Source of the DNA: Gnetum montanum
Taxonomy: Eukaryota > Streptophyta > Gnetopsida > Gnetales > Gnetaceae
Direction: 5' to 3'
NCBI GenBank assembly: GCA_015680685.1
Contig: MNCI01034976.1
Location: forward strand, 71,077 to 135,076
DNA length: 64,000 bases
Shown in pieces: positions 34,596 through 44,110 of this stretch (the first letter of the stretch is position 1; each line of letters begins with the position of its first letter). The notes beneath the pieces were generated by a model. The model was not told the DNA's origin and searched no databases. It worked only from the letters and a program-made list of their open reading frames with translations. Position numbers and translations under genes: made by a program.

Positions 34596-35864
34596 TGAAA
34601 CACCACAAAATTCTGAGCTTTGCACTTCCCCAGTAAAAAGCAGGTCCTTGCGACCCATAGGCAACAGTGGTTACAGTTGGCGTCACATATTGCAACTTTG
34701 GAGGATAAAAGGCTACATTTTCACTAAGTGTACATCCCCAGGTGTAGACGCCCAGCGTATATGCCCAAGCTCACACCTACAGCGTATATGCCCAGCATAT
34801 ACGCCTGACACCTACAACGTATATGTGTAGTGTATACGCTTGGCACTCTACAGCGTATACGCCCGGCACCCCAGCATGTACGCCCTGGTACTGCAGATGC
34901 ACACGCTCGATGATAGAATCTCTAATGACAGCTTGAAGACAACACCAAAGAGCAAGGATTGAAGCAAGTGGACACCCTTCAGCATATACGCCTAGCGTGT
35001 ACGCCAGCATCCATCAGCGTATACGCCTAGCGTGTACGCCAGCACAGCATCTTCACCCAAGTTCACACGCTCAGCACACCCAGCGTATACGCCCAGCATA
35101 TACGCCGACCTGATACGGCGTATACGCCCAGCATATACGCCGACCTGATACGGCGTATACGCCTAGTGTATACGCCCAACACTTGTAATATTGTACATTT
35201 GTAAATTGTGTGCACTCGGTCAACGCGCCACGTGTCGCCCAACCCGAGTCTAGCGTAACAACCTGTATAAAACCCCATTTTTCCCACTTTAACGAGGTCG
35301 GTTGGCAAAAATCCCGGAGCATACCAGAGAACATTTACGCTGTGCACCAGAGCTAAAACCCTCTTATGCTGGAAGCCTTGTACGCTGCAGATACTCTCTA
35401 CGTTCTACCTGCCCTGCGAACTAGAGTCATCCCTGTATACGCTGGGGCTTTTCGTCCGCCTTGTGTTCCCACACTACTGCGTTAGACCGGTGCACTGTAC
35501 TTTGACTCTGCAATATCATTGTTTAGATTTTCTACATAATTCCTTTTATAGTTTTATGTCAATTTGGCCCACGAACTATTTACGCCTGTTTACGCTCACG
35601 CTTCATTTACATCCATTTACGCTTTACGCTGTTTTGTTGCCTTGTCTACTCTCGCACATCGTTTACGCATAACCCAGCATATTAGAATTTTGCGTACGCG
35701 CGGGGAAATCCTTGTCTGATCTGCATGCGGACCACCCAAGGTGCTCTACCTTTGTCGCATTCCAGCTCGCCCTCAGGCGAAGGTAGGGTCTTCTGTACGC
35801 GTCCGGCGATCTCGTGGCCTCTGTTTTTCCTTCCAGCCGGAGACCGACGATTTCAGGCGGTACA
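34596..35864 (+). mobile_element. Element B 3' LTR
   Basis: TGAAACACCACAAAATT to GGCGGTACA, pairing with 18261-19442. It is 87 bp longer than the 5' LTR, partly because of a direct duplication in the GCGTATACGC tract at about 35084-35153. Confidence 0.95.
35084..35153 (+). repeat. 35-bp duplication inside the element B 3' LTR
   Basis: The unit beginning GCGTATACGCCCAGCATA and ending CGACCTGATACG occurs twice in tandem. The matching 5' LTR stretch near 18715-18750 has only one diverged copy. Confidence 0.75.
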
Positions 35865-35869
35865 CATAC
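35865..35869. repeat. Target-site duplication of element B, right copy (CATAC)
   Basis: CATAC follows the LTR end directly, identical to 18256-18260. Confidence 0.93.
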
Positions 35870-36722
35870 CATATACTGCAGACTAGTTATGTTGTGCCAT
35901 GGGGATGGTCCACTGACTCGCTGCAGGTTGTTGGACGGATATCTGTGGCTGAACTACTGCGGTGATTTGTTGGGTTGGAGGGGGCGGCAGCGTTAAAGTC
36001 TGCACCAGGCGAGTTGTAGATATGGCATGGGGTTGGATCTGAGGGATGAAATGGGGCATGGTGGATGCTAGAACCACTGATGGAATGCTAATCACGTGTG
36101 GTGACAAGACCACCCCCATGTTATTTTGAGGTATTTGCAGTTGCAGCCCAGATGGCTGCGTAGTGGCTTGAGGAATGACAGGAATGTCGATTTGTGTGGT
36201 CATGGCAGGATTAAGATGGGCGACTTCTCCATTGAAAGGGAATAAGGGATTTATGTAGGTATGGGGACTAAGAGTGTGATATGAATGTTTAGACTGGGTT
36301 GCAAATTCATCATCTTCTTCCTCCCCATTCTGGGGTTCCAGCATAGCCCGTGCAGCCTGGCTCCTAGCCATGACCAACTGCGTTATGATTTCATGGTGAT
36401 GTTCTGTTAAAGGAATGATGTTGTAGGTTGTTGGGGTAAAATCCTGACCCCCTCGGTGGATCATTTCAAAATTTCATTTCACCTCAATTTCGGCTCGGCT
36501 GAGAGCAAGCTTCACCTGGATCTTGACGCAGATGAAGTTATATTCCTCAGGCGTCATGACGGTGAAAACAGGATCTTTGCCCTGTAACCTCAACGAATGA
36601 TGCGATGGTCCCTGAGGTCCTACAACACCAGAGGTTGGTCCGGTGACAGCGATAGGGTTCACAGATGTGGCACCCGAGTCAGTGGTAATCATGGTGGCTG
36701 TGGTTGTGTATGCAGAATCCAT
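35870..36722 (-). pseudogene. Element A gag, 5' part, cut off by element B
   Basis: Starts at the ATG complement at 36720-36722 about 220 bases inside the PBS. It carries LRLQGKDPVF, EEYNFICVKIQVKLALSRAE, then a stop near 36474, GGQDFTPTTYNIIPLTEHHH and an acidic EEEDDEFATQSKHS stretch, aligned with element B gag 20115-20600. A Pro/Gln-rich linker follows. The coding sequence continues at 18255 once B and one CATAC copy are removed; stops at 35884 and beyond show it had decayed or decayed later. Confidence 0.88.
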
Positions 36723-36940
36723 TGATCACGTAGGTTAACGGCAACAAATGACTGGATCTAAAGGGCGATGGACAAAGAAGATCGCTATTAGGCTTTCTAC
36801 CCTGTAGGATTCTAAAGGAATCGTTACTGTGACCAATCTACATAGCACGATGTTTCGTAAACTTCCCTAGAGATATTACGTTCACGTTTTTGGAAATGCG
36901 GGTATAGATCGCTTATAGGGCTACTCGTAAAAATATGAAT

Positions 36941-36969
36941 CGGAGGTTCAAGCCCTCCTTCTAGCACCA
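36941..36969 (-). other. Element A primer-binding site with extended tRNA match
   Basis: The plus strand reads like the last 28-29 bases of a tRNA: T-stem GGAGG, loop TTCAAGC, stem CCTCC, acceptor strand TTCTAGC, discriminator A and CCA. On the element strand this is TGGTGCTAGAAGGAGGGC and continues through the T-arm. It lies six bases from the LTR end. The tRNA species is not identified. Confidence 0.8.
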
Positions 36970-36975
36970 AAAAAC

Positions 36976-38573
36976 TATAACGATGGAAAATGTTGATAGC
37001 TGGAATACCAAACAAAATCCGTGTACACAGTCTTAACCACGGATCCGTGCGAGGGCTGTGTTGGAGAAAACGAATCCACAGTGCCCTGAACGGTCTTGTC
37101 GATCAGACAGGGACTTACTAAATCAATAAATTGACTAAGATTATAAGTGTTTCATGGAATGATTTGATTCGATAAATCAAGAAAGGAGAGGAAAATGATG
37201 TAGATAAATCACAACAATGACTACGTTAACGCGACAAAAGGGAATCAGATTTAAGCGAAATGCGTGATTTCAAGATCTGTACTTTGACCCGAAAAATTGA
37301 GTATTTTGTACACAAAGTTACAATGGGAAGACTCCAATTATCTTGTGCGAAATATACACAAAATAATAAAAAAAACTGTCTAACAAGGAGTGAATAATGG
37401 AGCTTAGTCTACCTTGTAAGCCAAAGACGGAGTGCAAGGAAGGTCAAGCTCGGATGCCTATCGACCAACTTTGTCTGATCAATAGATCTTGCCAACCTCA
37501 CCAGATGATCTCTCGATCTCTAATCTATCTTCTTCGCTTTGGGTGGTCTCTGCTCAAAACTGCCAAGGATCACCGATGGGAGAACTGTATTTTCGCCAAA
37601 AGGTCTGATCGCTCCTGCTGCCAATGCTTGAAGAATGTCTCTTATTTCTGCTCAAAGATGATAACTGCCAAAATTTGAAGATGTTAATTGTGGCTCTGCT
37701 CTGAAGAAGTCCAAAAAAGTCTCGTCCCTTTCCTCTTTGCCAATCAGGGTATTTATAAGTTTGACAACATACAGAAAAGGCATGGCCTTGATGACACATG
37801 TCCCTAACTTTCCAGATACCGCTGACTTGATGAACTGGCTATGTCATGTCAAATTGCAACATACGCTATCAACTGCTTCATGATTGTGCACAATACGCTC
37901 ATTAGCGTATTGCACGTATGGATAGCAAATGTGTAACCGCTTTAGCCGGCTTTACGCTGTATTACATTTTTTTACGCTGCATTGCGTGATGGAGCGTAAC
38001 AAAGCATGGAAAGAGTGAGTCAAGCTATTTTATGCTCATTTACGCAGCAAAGCATAGTGAAGCATAAAAATGGATCAACTCATCGGTAAATTACGCTTGT
38101 CATACACGGTGTAGCATAACTAGCATAAAGTGATCAATCTGCAAAAGAAAGGAGCTTAATCTATCGCGCTTCCTTTGGACTTTCCCTTTGACCTTTTTGA
38201 AGCTCATTACGCTGCCTTGCATAACAGAGCATAAGTTCGACTCTAGATAAAAAGAGTTAGCAGAATATGCGAAAAGTCGCATATTATGCTGCTTAGGCCT
38301 TAAGCTTCACCAAATCTGCTGAAGTAAGTTACCTTCTGATGTCAGACTATATTAAGCTGTTTTACGCTAAGCGTCATTATGCTATGTTGCATAATGTAGC
38401 ATAAAGAGAGAAAACATAGTAAAATTTGGAATCTGTAAGGAACTTGGAGACTTGATGTTGGGTGCTGTTTTGCCTCGCTTTGCCTCGTTCTGCCTTCTGG
38501 AATTTTGCCATGAACTTTCGCCCAAATCGTGAATCTTCGCCTTAGGCCAATTCGTGATTTCTACAGTGTTTCA
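36976..38573 (-). mobile_element. Element A 5' LTR
   Basis: Partner of 3549-5119, from TGAAACACTG at 38573 down to TATAACG at 36976 (the terminal CA has become TA). TATA-like CTTATAAATA at 37750-37759 on the minus strand. It carries the same TACGCT/AGCGTA-rich zone as the other copy (about 37890-38400), with many of the motifs changed to TATGCT or AGCATA, as expected after C-to-T decay. Confidence 0.92.
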
Positions 38574-38578
38574 CTTGA
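38574..38578. repeat. Target-site duplication of element A, right copy (CTTGA)
   Basis: Identical to 3544-3548 and part of the interrupted minisatellite unit. Confidence 0.9.
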
Positions 38579-39660
38579 TAGCATCATCCATGTAGATGTT
38601 CTCCTTGAGAGCATCCTCCATGTGCAATTTCTTCATGAGAGTGCCCTACCTAATAACAACCTCCCAAAGAGTGCCTTCTCTAAGAGTGTTCTCCTTGAGA
38701 GTGCCCTCCTTGAGAGCATTCTCCATGAGATCACCCTTCTTGAGAGCACTGTCATTGAGAGCATTTTTCCTAAGAGCACCCTCCCTTAGAGTGGTCTCTC
38801 TAAGAGCATCCTTAGTGAGAGCACCTTGCACTGCACATGCAAGAGCATTCTCTATAAGGGGGCCCTCTTTTAGAGCATTCTCCTTGAAAGTGCCTTCCCT
38901 AAGAGCATTCTTCCTGAGAGTGCCCTCCTTGAGATTGTTCTCTATGATATTACCCTCCTTGAGAGTGCCCTTGCTAAGAGCATTTTCCATGAGAGCACCC
39001 TCCCTCAAATTAGTCTCCCTAAGAGCATCCTTAGTGAGAGCACCTTGCATTGCACATGCGAGAGCATTCTCTTTGAGGGGGCACTCTTTGATAGTGTTCT
39101 CCTTGGGAGTGCCCTTAGTGCAGTCTATTTGAGAGTGCTCTTCTTGAGAATGCCCTCTTTGAGACCAAATTTATAAGGATGCATGACAGTTTGGTTGGGC
39201 TTGGCCTAATGAACATATATAGGGGGAGGTAGGCCAACTCCCCTAGGATGCACTTTTAGAAGAATTTGAGTGCATCGTAGGCCATCATGGATGCACTTTT
39301 GGGTGATGCCAGGTGCATTCTTGGCCTTAACAAACACACTTTTAGGTGATGCTGAGTGCGTCCTAGGCTATCATGGATGCACATTTGTGAAAGTGCTCTT
39401 GTTGGGAGTGTCGTGTGATGTGCACATGAGAGTGTGCTCTTTAAGAGCACCTTGTGCTATGCACACAAGTGCATTTTTCTTGGGATCACCCTTCTTCAGT
39501 GTGGTCTCCCTGAGAGGGTCCTCAACGAGAGCCCCTTGTACTATGCACATGAGAGCCTTTTCTTTGAGAGTGTTCTCCTTGAGAGTGCCCTCACTTAGTG
39601 TGGTCTCTGTGATAGTGCTCTTTTTGAGAACACCTTCTTTGAGACTAAATTTATAAGGGA
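38579..39660 (+). repeat. 15-bp minisatellite array, continuation after element A
   Basis: Same unit and direction as 1264-3548. Conserved spacer blocks (ACCAAATTTATAAGG type) at 39164 and 39644. Between them at 39235-39390 is a different repeat of about 45 bp with the core TTTTAGGTGATGCTGAGTGC. Reading frames 38529-38789 and 38596-39132 are repeat products. Confidence 0.88.
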
Positions 39661-39904
39661 GTAGGATGGTTTGGTGGAGCCTAGCATAATCAACATATAT
39701 AGGGGAAGGTAGGCTGACTTCTATGAGACACACTCTCAGGAGAATCTGAGTGCATCTTAGGCCATTACGGATGTACATTTGAGTGATGCTGAGTGCATTC
39801 TTGGCCTTAATGGATATACTTTTAGGTGATGCTAAGTGTGTCCTAGGCTATCACCAATGCACATTTAGGTGTAATTGTGAGTGCATCTATGGCCTCCATA
39901 GGTA
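39661..39904 (+). repeat. Spacer block and ~45-bp repeats
   Basis: The spacer block with AATCAACATATATAGGGG is followed by about four copies of the TTTAGGTGATGCTAAGTG-type repeat (also at 39235-39390, 41735-41940 and 43210-43380). Confidence 0.7.
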
Positions 39905-41160
39905 TGCTTTAAGGGAGGGCATTCTTAGGGAGAAAGTGCTCATGGAGTGTGCTCTTAGGAAGAACACTCTCAAGGAAGGCTCTCCCAAGGAGAATGCTCT
40001 CAAAAAGAACACTCTAAAGGAGGGTGTTCTTAGGGAGGGTTCCCTTAGGGAGAACACTCTAAGGAAGAATGCTCTTAAGAAGGATGTTCTTAGGCAGGGT
40101 GCTCTCTGGGAGAATGCTCACAGGGAGGATTCTCTTAGGGAGGGCACTCTTAGGGAGAGTGCTCTCAACGAGGACAGTCTCATGGAGAATGCTCTCAGAT
40201 GTATAGTGCAAGGTGCTCTTAGGGAAGATGCTCCCAAAGAGAACACTATCATGCATGTAGCACGAGGCACTCCTAAGGAGAGTCCTCTCACAAGTACTAC
40301 ATGAAGCACTCTTGAGAGAGTGCTCTTGGTAGTGTAGCTATGTGAGGTGCTCCCATGAAGAGCACTCTCATGAGTGTGCTATGTGGTACGCTCACGGAGA
40401 ATGCTACTTCTTCTAATATATCTTGATTGGACTAGGCTCTGTCATACCATCCTGTACCCTTATAAATTTGGTGTTAGGAAAGATTCTCTCAAGGATAATG
40501 CTCTTGTGGAGGATACTCTTAGGGAGAACTCTCCTAGGGAGGGTATTCTTGGGGAGAACTCTCTCGAGGAGGTCACTCTCAAGGAGAATACTCTTAGGTA
40601 GGGCATTTTTAGGAAGGACACTCTTAAGGAGAATGTGCTCAGGGAGGGCACTCTCATTGATAATGCTCTTAGGAAAGGTGCTCTTAGGGAGGGCATTTTC
40701 ATAGAGGGCATTCTCAAGGAGGTTTCTCATAGGGAGAGAATGTTTAGGGAGCATAGTATTAGGGAGGGTGCTCTCATGAAGAACACTCTCAATGTGGGCA
40801 TTCTCAAGGATGGTGCTCTTAGAGAGGGTGTTCTCTGGGAGTATGCCCTCAAGGAGAACACCTTCAAGAAGTTTGTTCTCATGGAAAAAATTTTCAAGGA
40901 GGGCATTCTCAAGGAGGGTGCTCTTAGGGAGGATTCCCTTAGGGAGAACGCTCTTAGGGAGACCTCTCTTAAGAAGGGTGCTCTCATGGAGAAAACTCTT
41001 AAGGAGGGCATTTTCAAAGAGGGCACATTAGGGAGAATGTTTTTAAGGGGATAGCTTTCAAGGAGGTCATTCTCAAGGAGGGTGCTCTCTAGGAGAACTC
41101 TTTCATGGAGGGTACTCTTAGGGAGGGCATTCTTAGGGAGGGCACTCTTAGGAAGAGCAT
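39905..41160 (-). repeat. 15-bp minisatellite array in inverted orientation
   Basis: The unit now reads as GGGAGGGCACTCTTA on the plus strand, the complement of the flanking arrays. It includes an inverted spacer block at about 40405-40475 (CCTTATAAATTTGGTGT). Frames at 39783-40304 and 40635-41054 are repeat products. Confidence 0.88.
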
Positions 41161-41647
41161 GTTGTTCCTAAGAGCATTCTCTTGAAGAGCATTATCTATG
41201 AGAGTGCCCTTTGTGTGAGTGTTCTCCCTAAGAGTGTCCTTCTTTAGAGCGCTCTACATGAGAGTGTCCTTTCTTAGAGCATTCTCCTTGAGTGCATGCT
41301 ATGTGAGATCACATCACATAGTTGTGCTAGCAAGAGCTATCTCCCAAGAGAACTCTTCTTGGGAGTGCCACAAAGTGTGCACTTGAGAGTGTGCTCCTTG
41401 AGAGCACCTTGTGCTATGCACGTGATAGCATTTTCCTTGAGATTGACCTCGGTGAAAGTGTTTTTCTTGAGATTTTCCTTTGTTAGAGTAGTCTCCTTGA
41501 GAGGGTATTAAATGAAGGCTCCTTACACTATGCATGTGAGAGCACTCTCTCTAAGGATTCCCTCTTTGAGAGTGTTCTTCTTAAGAGCACCCTCACTTAG
41601 TTGATGGTCTTTGTGAGAGCACTCTTCTTGAGAATGCCCTCTTTAAG
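41161..41647 (+). repeat. 15-bp minisatellite, forward again
   Basis: Orientation flips back near 41160, where GGAAGAGCATG is followed by TTCCTAAGAGCAT, an inverted join. Units become looser toward 41640. Confidence 0.8.
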
Positions 41648-42479
41648 ACCAAATTTATAAGGGTTCAAGATGGTTTGGTAGAGCCTGGCCTAATCAACAT
41701 ATATAAGGGGAGGTAGGCCAAATCTACTAGGATGCACTTTCAAGAGAATTTGAGTGCATCTTAGGCCATCATGGATGCTCTTTTAGGTGATGTTTATTAC
41801 ATTCTTGGTCTTAGTGGACATGCTTTCATGTGATGTTGAGTGTGTCCTAGGCTATCATGGATGCTCGTAGGTGTGATTATGAGTGCATTTGTGGCCTCCA
41901 TGGGTATTCTTTTAGGTGAATTTGAGTGCATACTCATTTGGAGGCTTCAAATTATGTTGCATGAAAGCATTCTCTTTAGAGGTTTTTTGCATTGAACATG
42001 GGAGCTTTTGCTAAATATGTTTTTGTTCGATGTGCACTACATTTCCATTGCTCTCCTTTGGAAGGCTTTGGCTTGTGTTTTTGAGATGTTTCCATGTATT
42101 TACACTGCCTTGTGGTGGCTTAACTTGGAGGCTCTTATCTTAACGCAGTCGATCACGCCCTGTTGGTTGTGCATCATTTCACTGTTACACTTCTCAAAAG
42201 ATGCTTTAGGTAGTGTTTCCAATTTCTCTTTGTGGATCTGCATCGTGTTGTGGTTGCATCATGTTTTTGGAATTCTCTCATGTACATGTGCATTCTTCAT
42301 GGAGGTGCATTGCATTGCTTATGAAAATGTTCTTCTTCCTGAAGATGTTGTCCGTAGTGTATGCAAGCGCTCTATTTTTGGAGATGCCATGAACAACATA
42401 CCCTAGAGATCTCTCCTTGGAGGTGTTGCTCTCGGTGATGCAAGAGAAATTTCTGTGAAGGCTCCCATCCTATAGATGC
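41648..42479 (+). repeat. Spacer block, ~45-bp repeats and diverged minisatellite
   Basis: Spacer block at 41648-41720, GATGC-type repeats to about 41940, then diverged sequence. A 132-codon frame at 42008-42406 has no recognised domain and lies in repeat-derived DNA; I do not call it a gene. Confidence 0.5.
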
Positions 42480-42790
42480 AAAAGAACTTTTTTTGAAAGT
42501 GCCTAGCATTGCGAATGTGAGAGCGCTCTTCTTGAAGTTTCCTAGTGTTGTGGATGCTAGAGCATTGTTCTTGGAGGTGGCTCAGACAACCAATGTGATG
42601 GTGTTTTCCTTGAAGGTGCCTAGGCTTCATCATTGCAAGATCATTCTTCTTCAAGGTTCCTTTTTTTACCAATGTGAAAGTGCTATTGTTGAAGGTAGCT
42701 AGCATTGAGGATGTCAGAGTGCTCTCCTAGGAAGTGGCTTGGTCCTTGGACTCAAGGGCATTCTCCTTGGAGGCACTTCCTTGCACGGAT
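42480..42790 (+). repeat. 39-bp tandem repeat
   Basis: About seven units of 39 bp, e.g. starting AGAGCGCTCTTCTTGAAGTT, AGAGCATTGTTCTTGGAGGT and ATGGTGTTTTCCTTGAAGGT. The period is a multiple of three, which keeps 42493-42702 open. It looks like an expanded relative of the 15-bp unit. Confidence 0.7.
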
Positions 42791-43385
42791 GCAAAAGGCA
42801 TTCTTCTATTAAGTGTCTCCATTTATGGATGTAGGAGTAGCCTTTTGGGAGTTGTATCAAGTTGCATAAGGGAGAGCTATCTTGTATGAGAATCTTTGCA
42901 TTGAGGAAGAGAGATCAATCTTCTCAAAGATGGTTTGTTTCTTTGGTTAGGAGAAGCCTCTCCTTGGGGTTACCCTATGCTTGGTAGGTGAGAGTGCCCT
43001 TCATTGAGATGCCTTGGGTAGCAAACATGGAAAGGCTATTCTTTTAGACCTCTCATGTTGCACATGTGAGAGTGCTCTCTTTGGAGATGTTTCATGTTGG
43101 ACACGTGAGAGTGATCTCCTTGCGTTGGTCCTTTGTGACAAAATTTATAAGGATGCATGACAGTATGGTGGAACCTAGCCCAATTAACATATATAGGGGG
43201 AGGTAGGCTGACTCCCTCGAGATACACTTTCAAGTGAAGCTAAGTGCATCTTAGGTCATAACGAATGCACTTTTGGGTGATGCTAACTATATTTTTAGCC
43301 TTAACGAACACACTTTTAGGTGATGCTAAGTGCATCCTAAGCTATTATGGATGCACTATTAGATGCATTCTTGGCCTAGTTATAT
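42791..43385 (+). repeat. Diverged repeat, last spacer block and ~45-bp repeats
   Basis: Loose minisatellite-like sequence to 43135, a spacer block at 43137-43205 (AAATTTATAAGGATGCATGAC), then three or four GATGCACTTTTGGGTGATGC-type units. No gene seen. Confidence 0.55.
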
Positions 43386-44110
43386 ACTAGATGGGGGGAA
43401 GGGGTGGGGAGAATAGTAATGATTGCTCATAGGGATAGAGTGATACATGGGTTCCCCCATAGGGATGTCTCTTCCTATGCATGAAATTGCAACCTCATTG
43501 TTCACATCCATGATTCATGAGCCTTGTTACGAGAAGGACACCCCTAGTGGTTGGGGTGTCTATATTGTTTAATGTTTATGGTTGAGAGAAAATCCTTGTA
43601 GGGTTGTGGACATGTTCGATGGGGTGGGTTGCACTACTTGGAGGGATTTTGTGCTTCATAGTGGAATATTTATTGTGTTGTGTACCTTTCCCCCTATATC
43701 TTTTTATTGGGGCTAATTCAATCATGTCATCCTACAATCTTTTATAAATTAGTTTTCAAATCATATCATTGATGCATGCATGAATAGTTGCAGGATGATA
43801 TGTTTGGGTTCAGCCTGGTTATACTATATGGGGGGAAGGTGGGGGGAGAGTGGTGATGACTACTTTTAGAGATAGAGCATCATTATATCATGGCATCATT
43901 ATTCACAATGTGGACATCCCCTTCCCTAGGTATGTCTCACCCTACCCATGATATCATGGCATCATTATTCACATTCATGACTCATGAGCCTTGTTGCGAG
44001 AAGGACATCCCTAGGGAAGGGGATGTCCACATTGTTTGATGTTTACAATTGCAATAAAAGGGTTACAGAGTTGTGGACATGTTCCATGGGGTTGGTTGTC
44101 TAGGAAAGCC
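43386..44110 (+). repeat. Two-copy ~430-bp repeat
   Basis: Segments from about 43386 and 43818 share TATACTAGATGGGGGGAAGG-like starts, ATGAGCCTTGTTRCGAGAAGG and TTGTGGACATGTTC ends. The second copy contains the inverted repeat at 43905-44035. Confidence 0.7.
43905..44035. repeat. Perfect 26-bp inverted repeat with 79-bp loop
   Basis: The arm 43905-43930 (starting ACAATGTGGACATCCCC) is exactly complementary to 44010-44035 (ending GGATGTCCACATTGT). The direct repeat ATCATGGCATCATTATTCAC occurs just before the left arm and again inside the loop. Confidence 0.85.

Larger units (their letters stand above)
18261..35864 (+). mobile_element. Element B: Tat/Ogre-type Ty3/gypsy element nested in element A
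   Basis: Complete plus-strand element of 17.6 kb. Order: 5' LTR 18261-19442, PBS 19448-19465, hexamer-rich leader, gag from 20115, protease 23355-23864, border repeats, antisense gene 24834-29095 (minus), border repeats, RT and RNase H, second RNase H, IN to 33210, post-IN repeats, polypurine tract, 3' LTR 34596-35864. In roughly the first 150 aligned LTR positions I count about 15 differences, nearly all transitions. It is a diverged relative of A with the same gene order, inserted after A. Confidence 0.95.
3549..38573 (-). mobile_element. Element A: Tat/Ogre-type Ty3/gypsy LTR retrotransposon, split by element B
   Basis: Complete minus-strand element with LTRs at both ends, a five-base target duplication, a primer-binding site (36941-36969) and a polypurine tract (5120-5138). 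Reading on the minus strand: 5' LTR 36976-38573, gag 5' part 35870-36722, [element B], gag 3' part, protease 15611-16201, antisense gene 10720-14808 on the plus strand, RT and RNase H, second RNase H, integrase to 6816, repeats, 3' LTR 3549-5119. Without B it is about 17.4 kb. In roughly the first 230 aligned LTR positions I count 22 differences, 19 of them transitions, so it is an old insertion. All genes carry stops or shifts. Confidence 0.92.

Noticed and set aside
36898-36969. Possible complete tRNA gene ending in CCA
   Set aside because: Only the T-arm and acceptor strand fold. The expected anticodon stem does not pair and the 5' acceptor strand matches poorly. It is the primer-binding site of element A.
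42008-42406. 132-codon hydrophobic open frame
   Set aside because: No recognised domain, and it lies within diverged repeat DNA flanked by the same repeats. Cysteine- and tryptophan-rich composition is expected from chance translation here.
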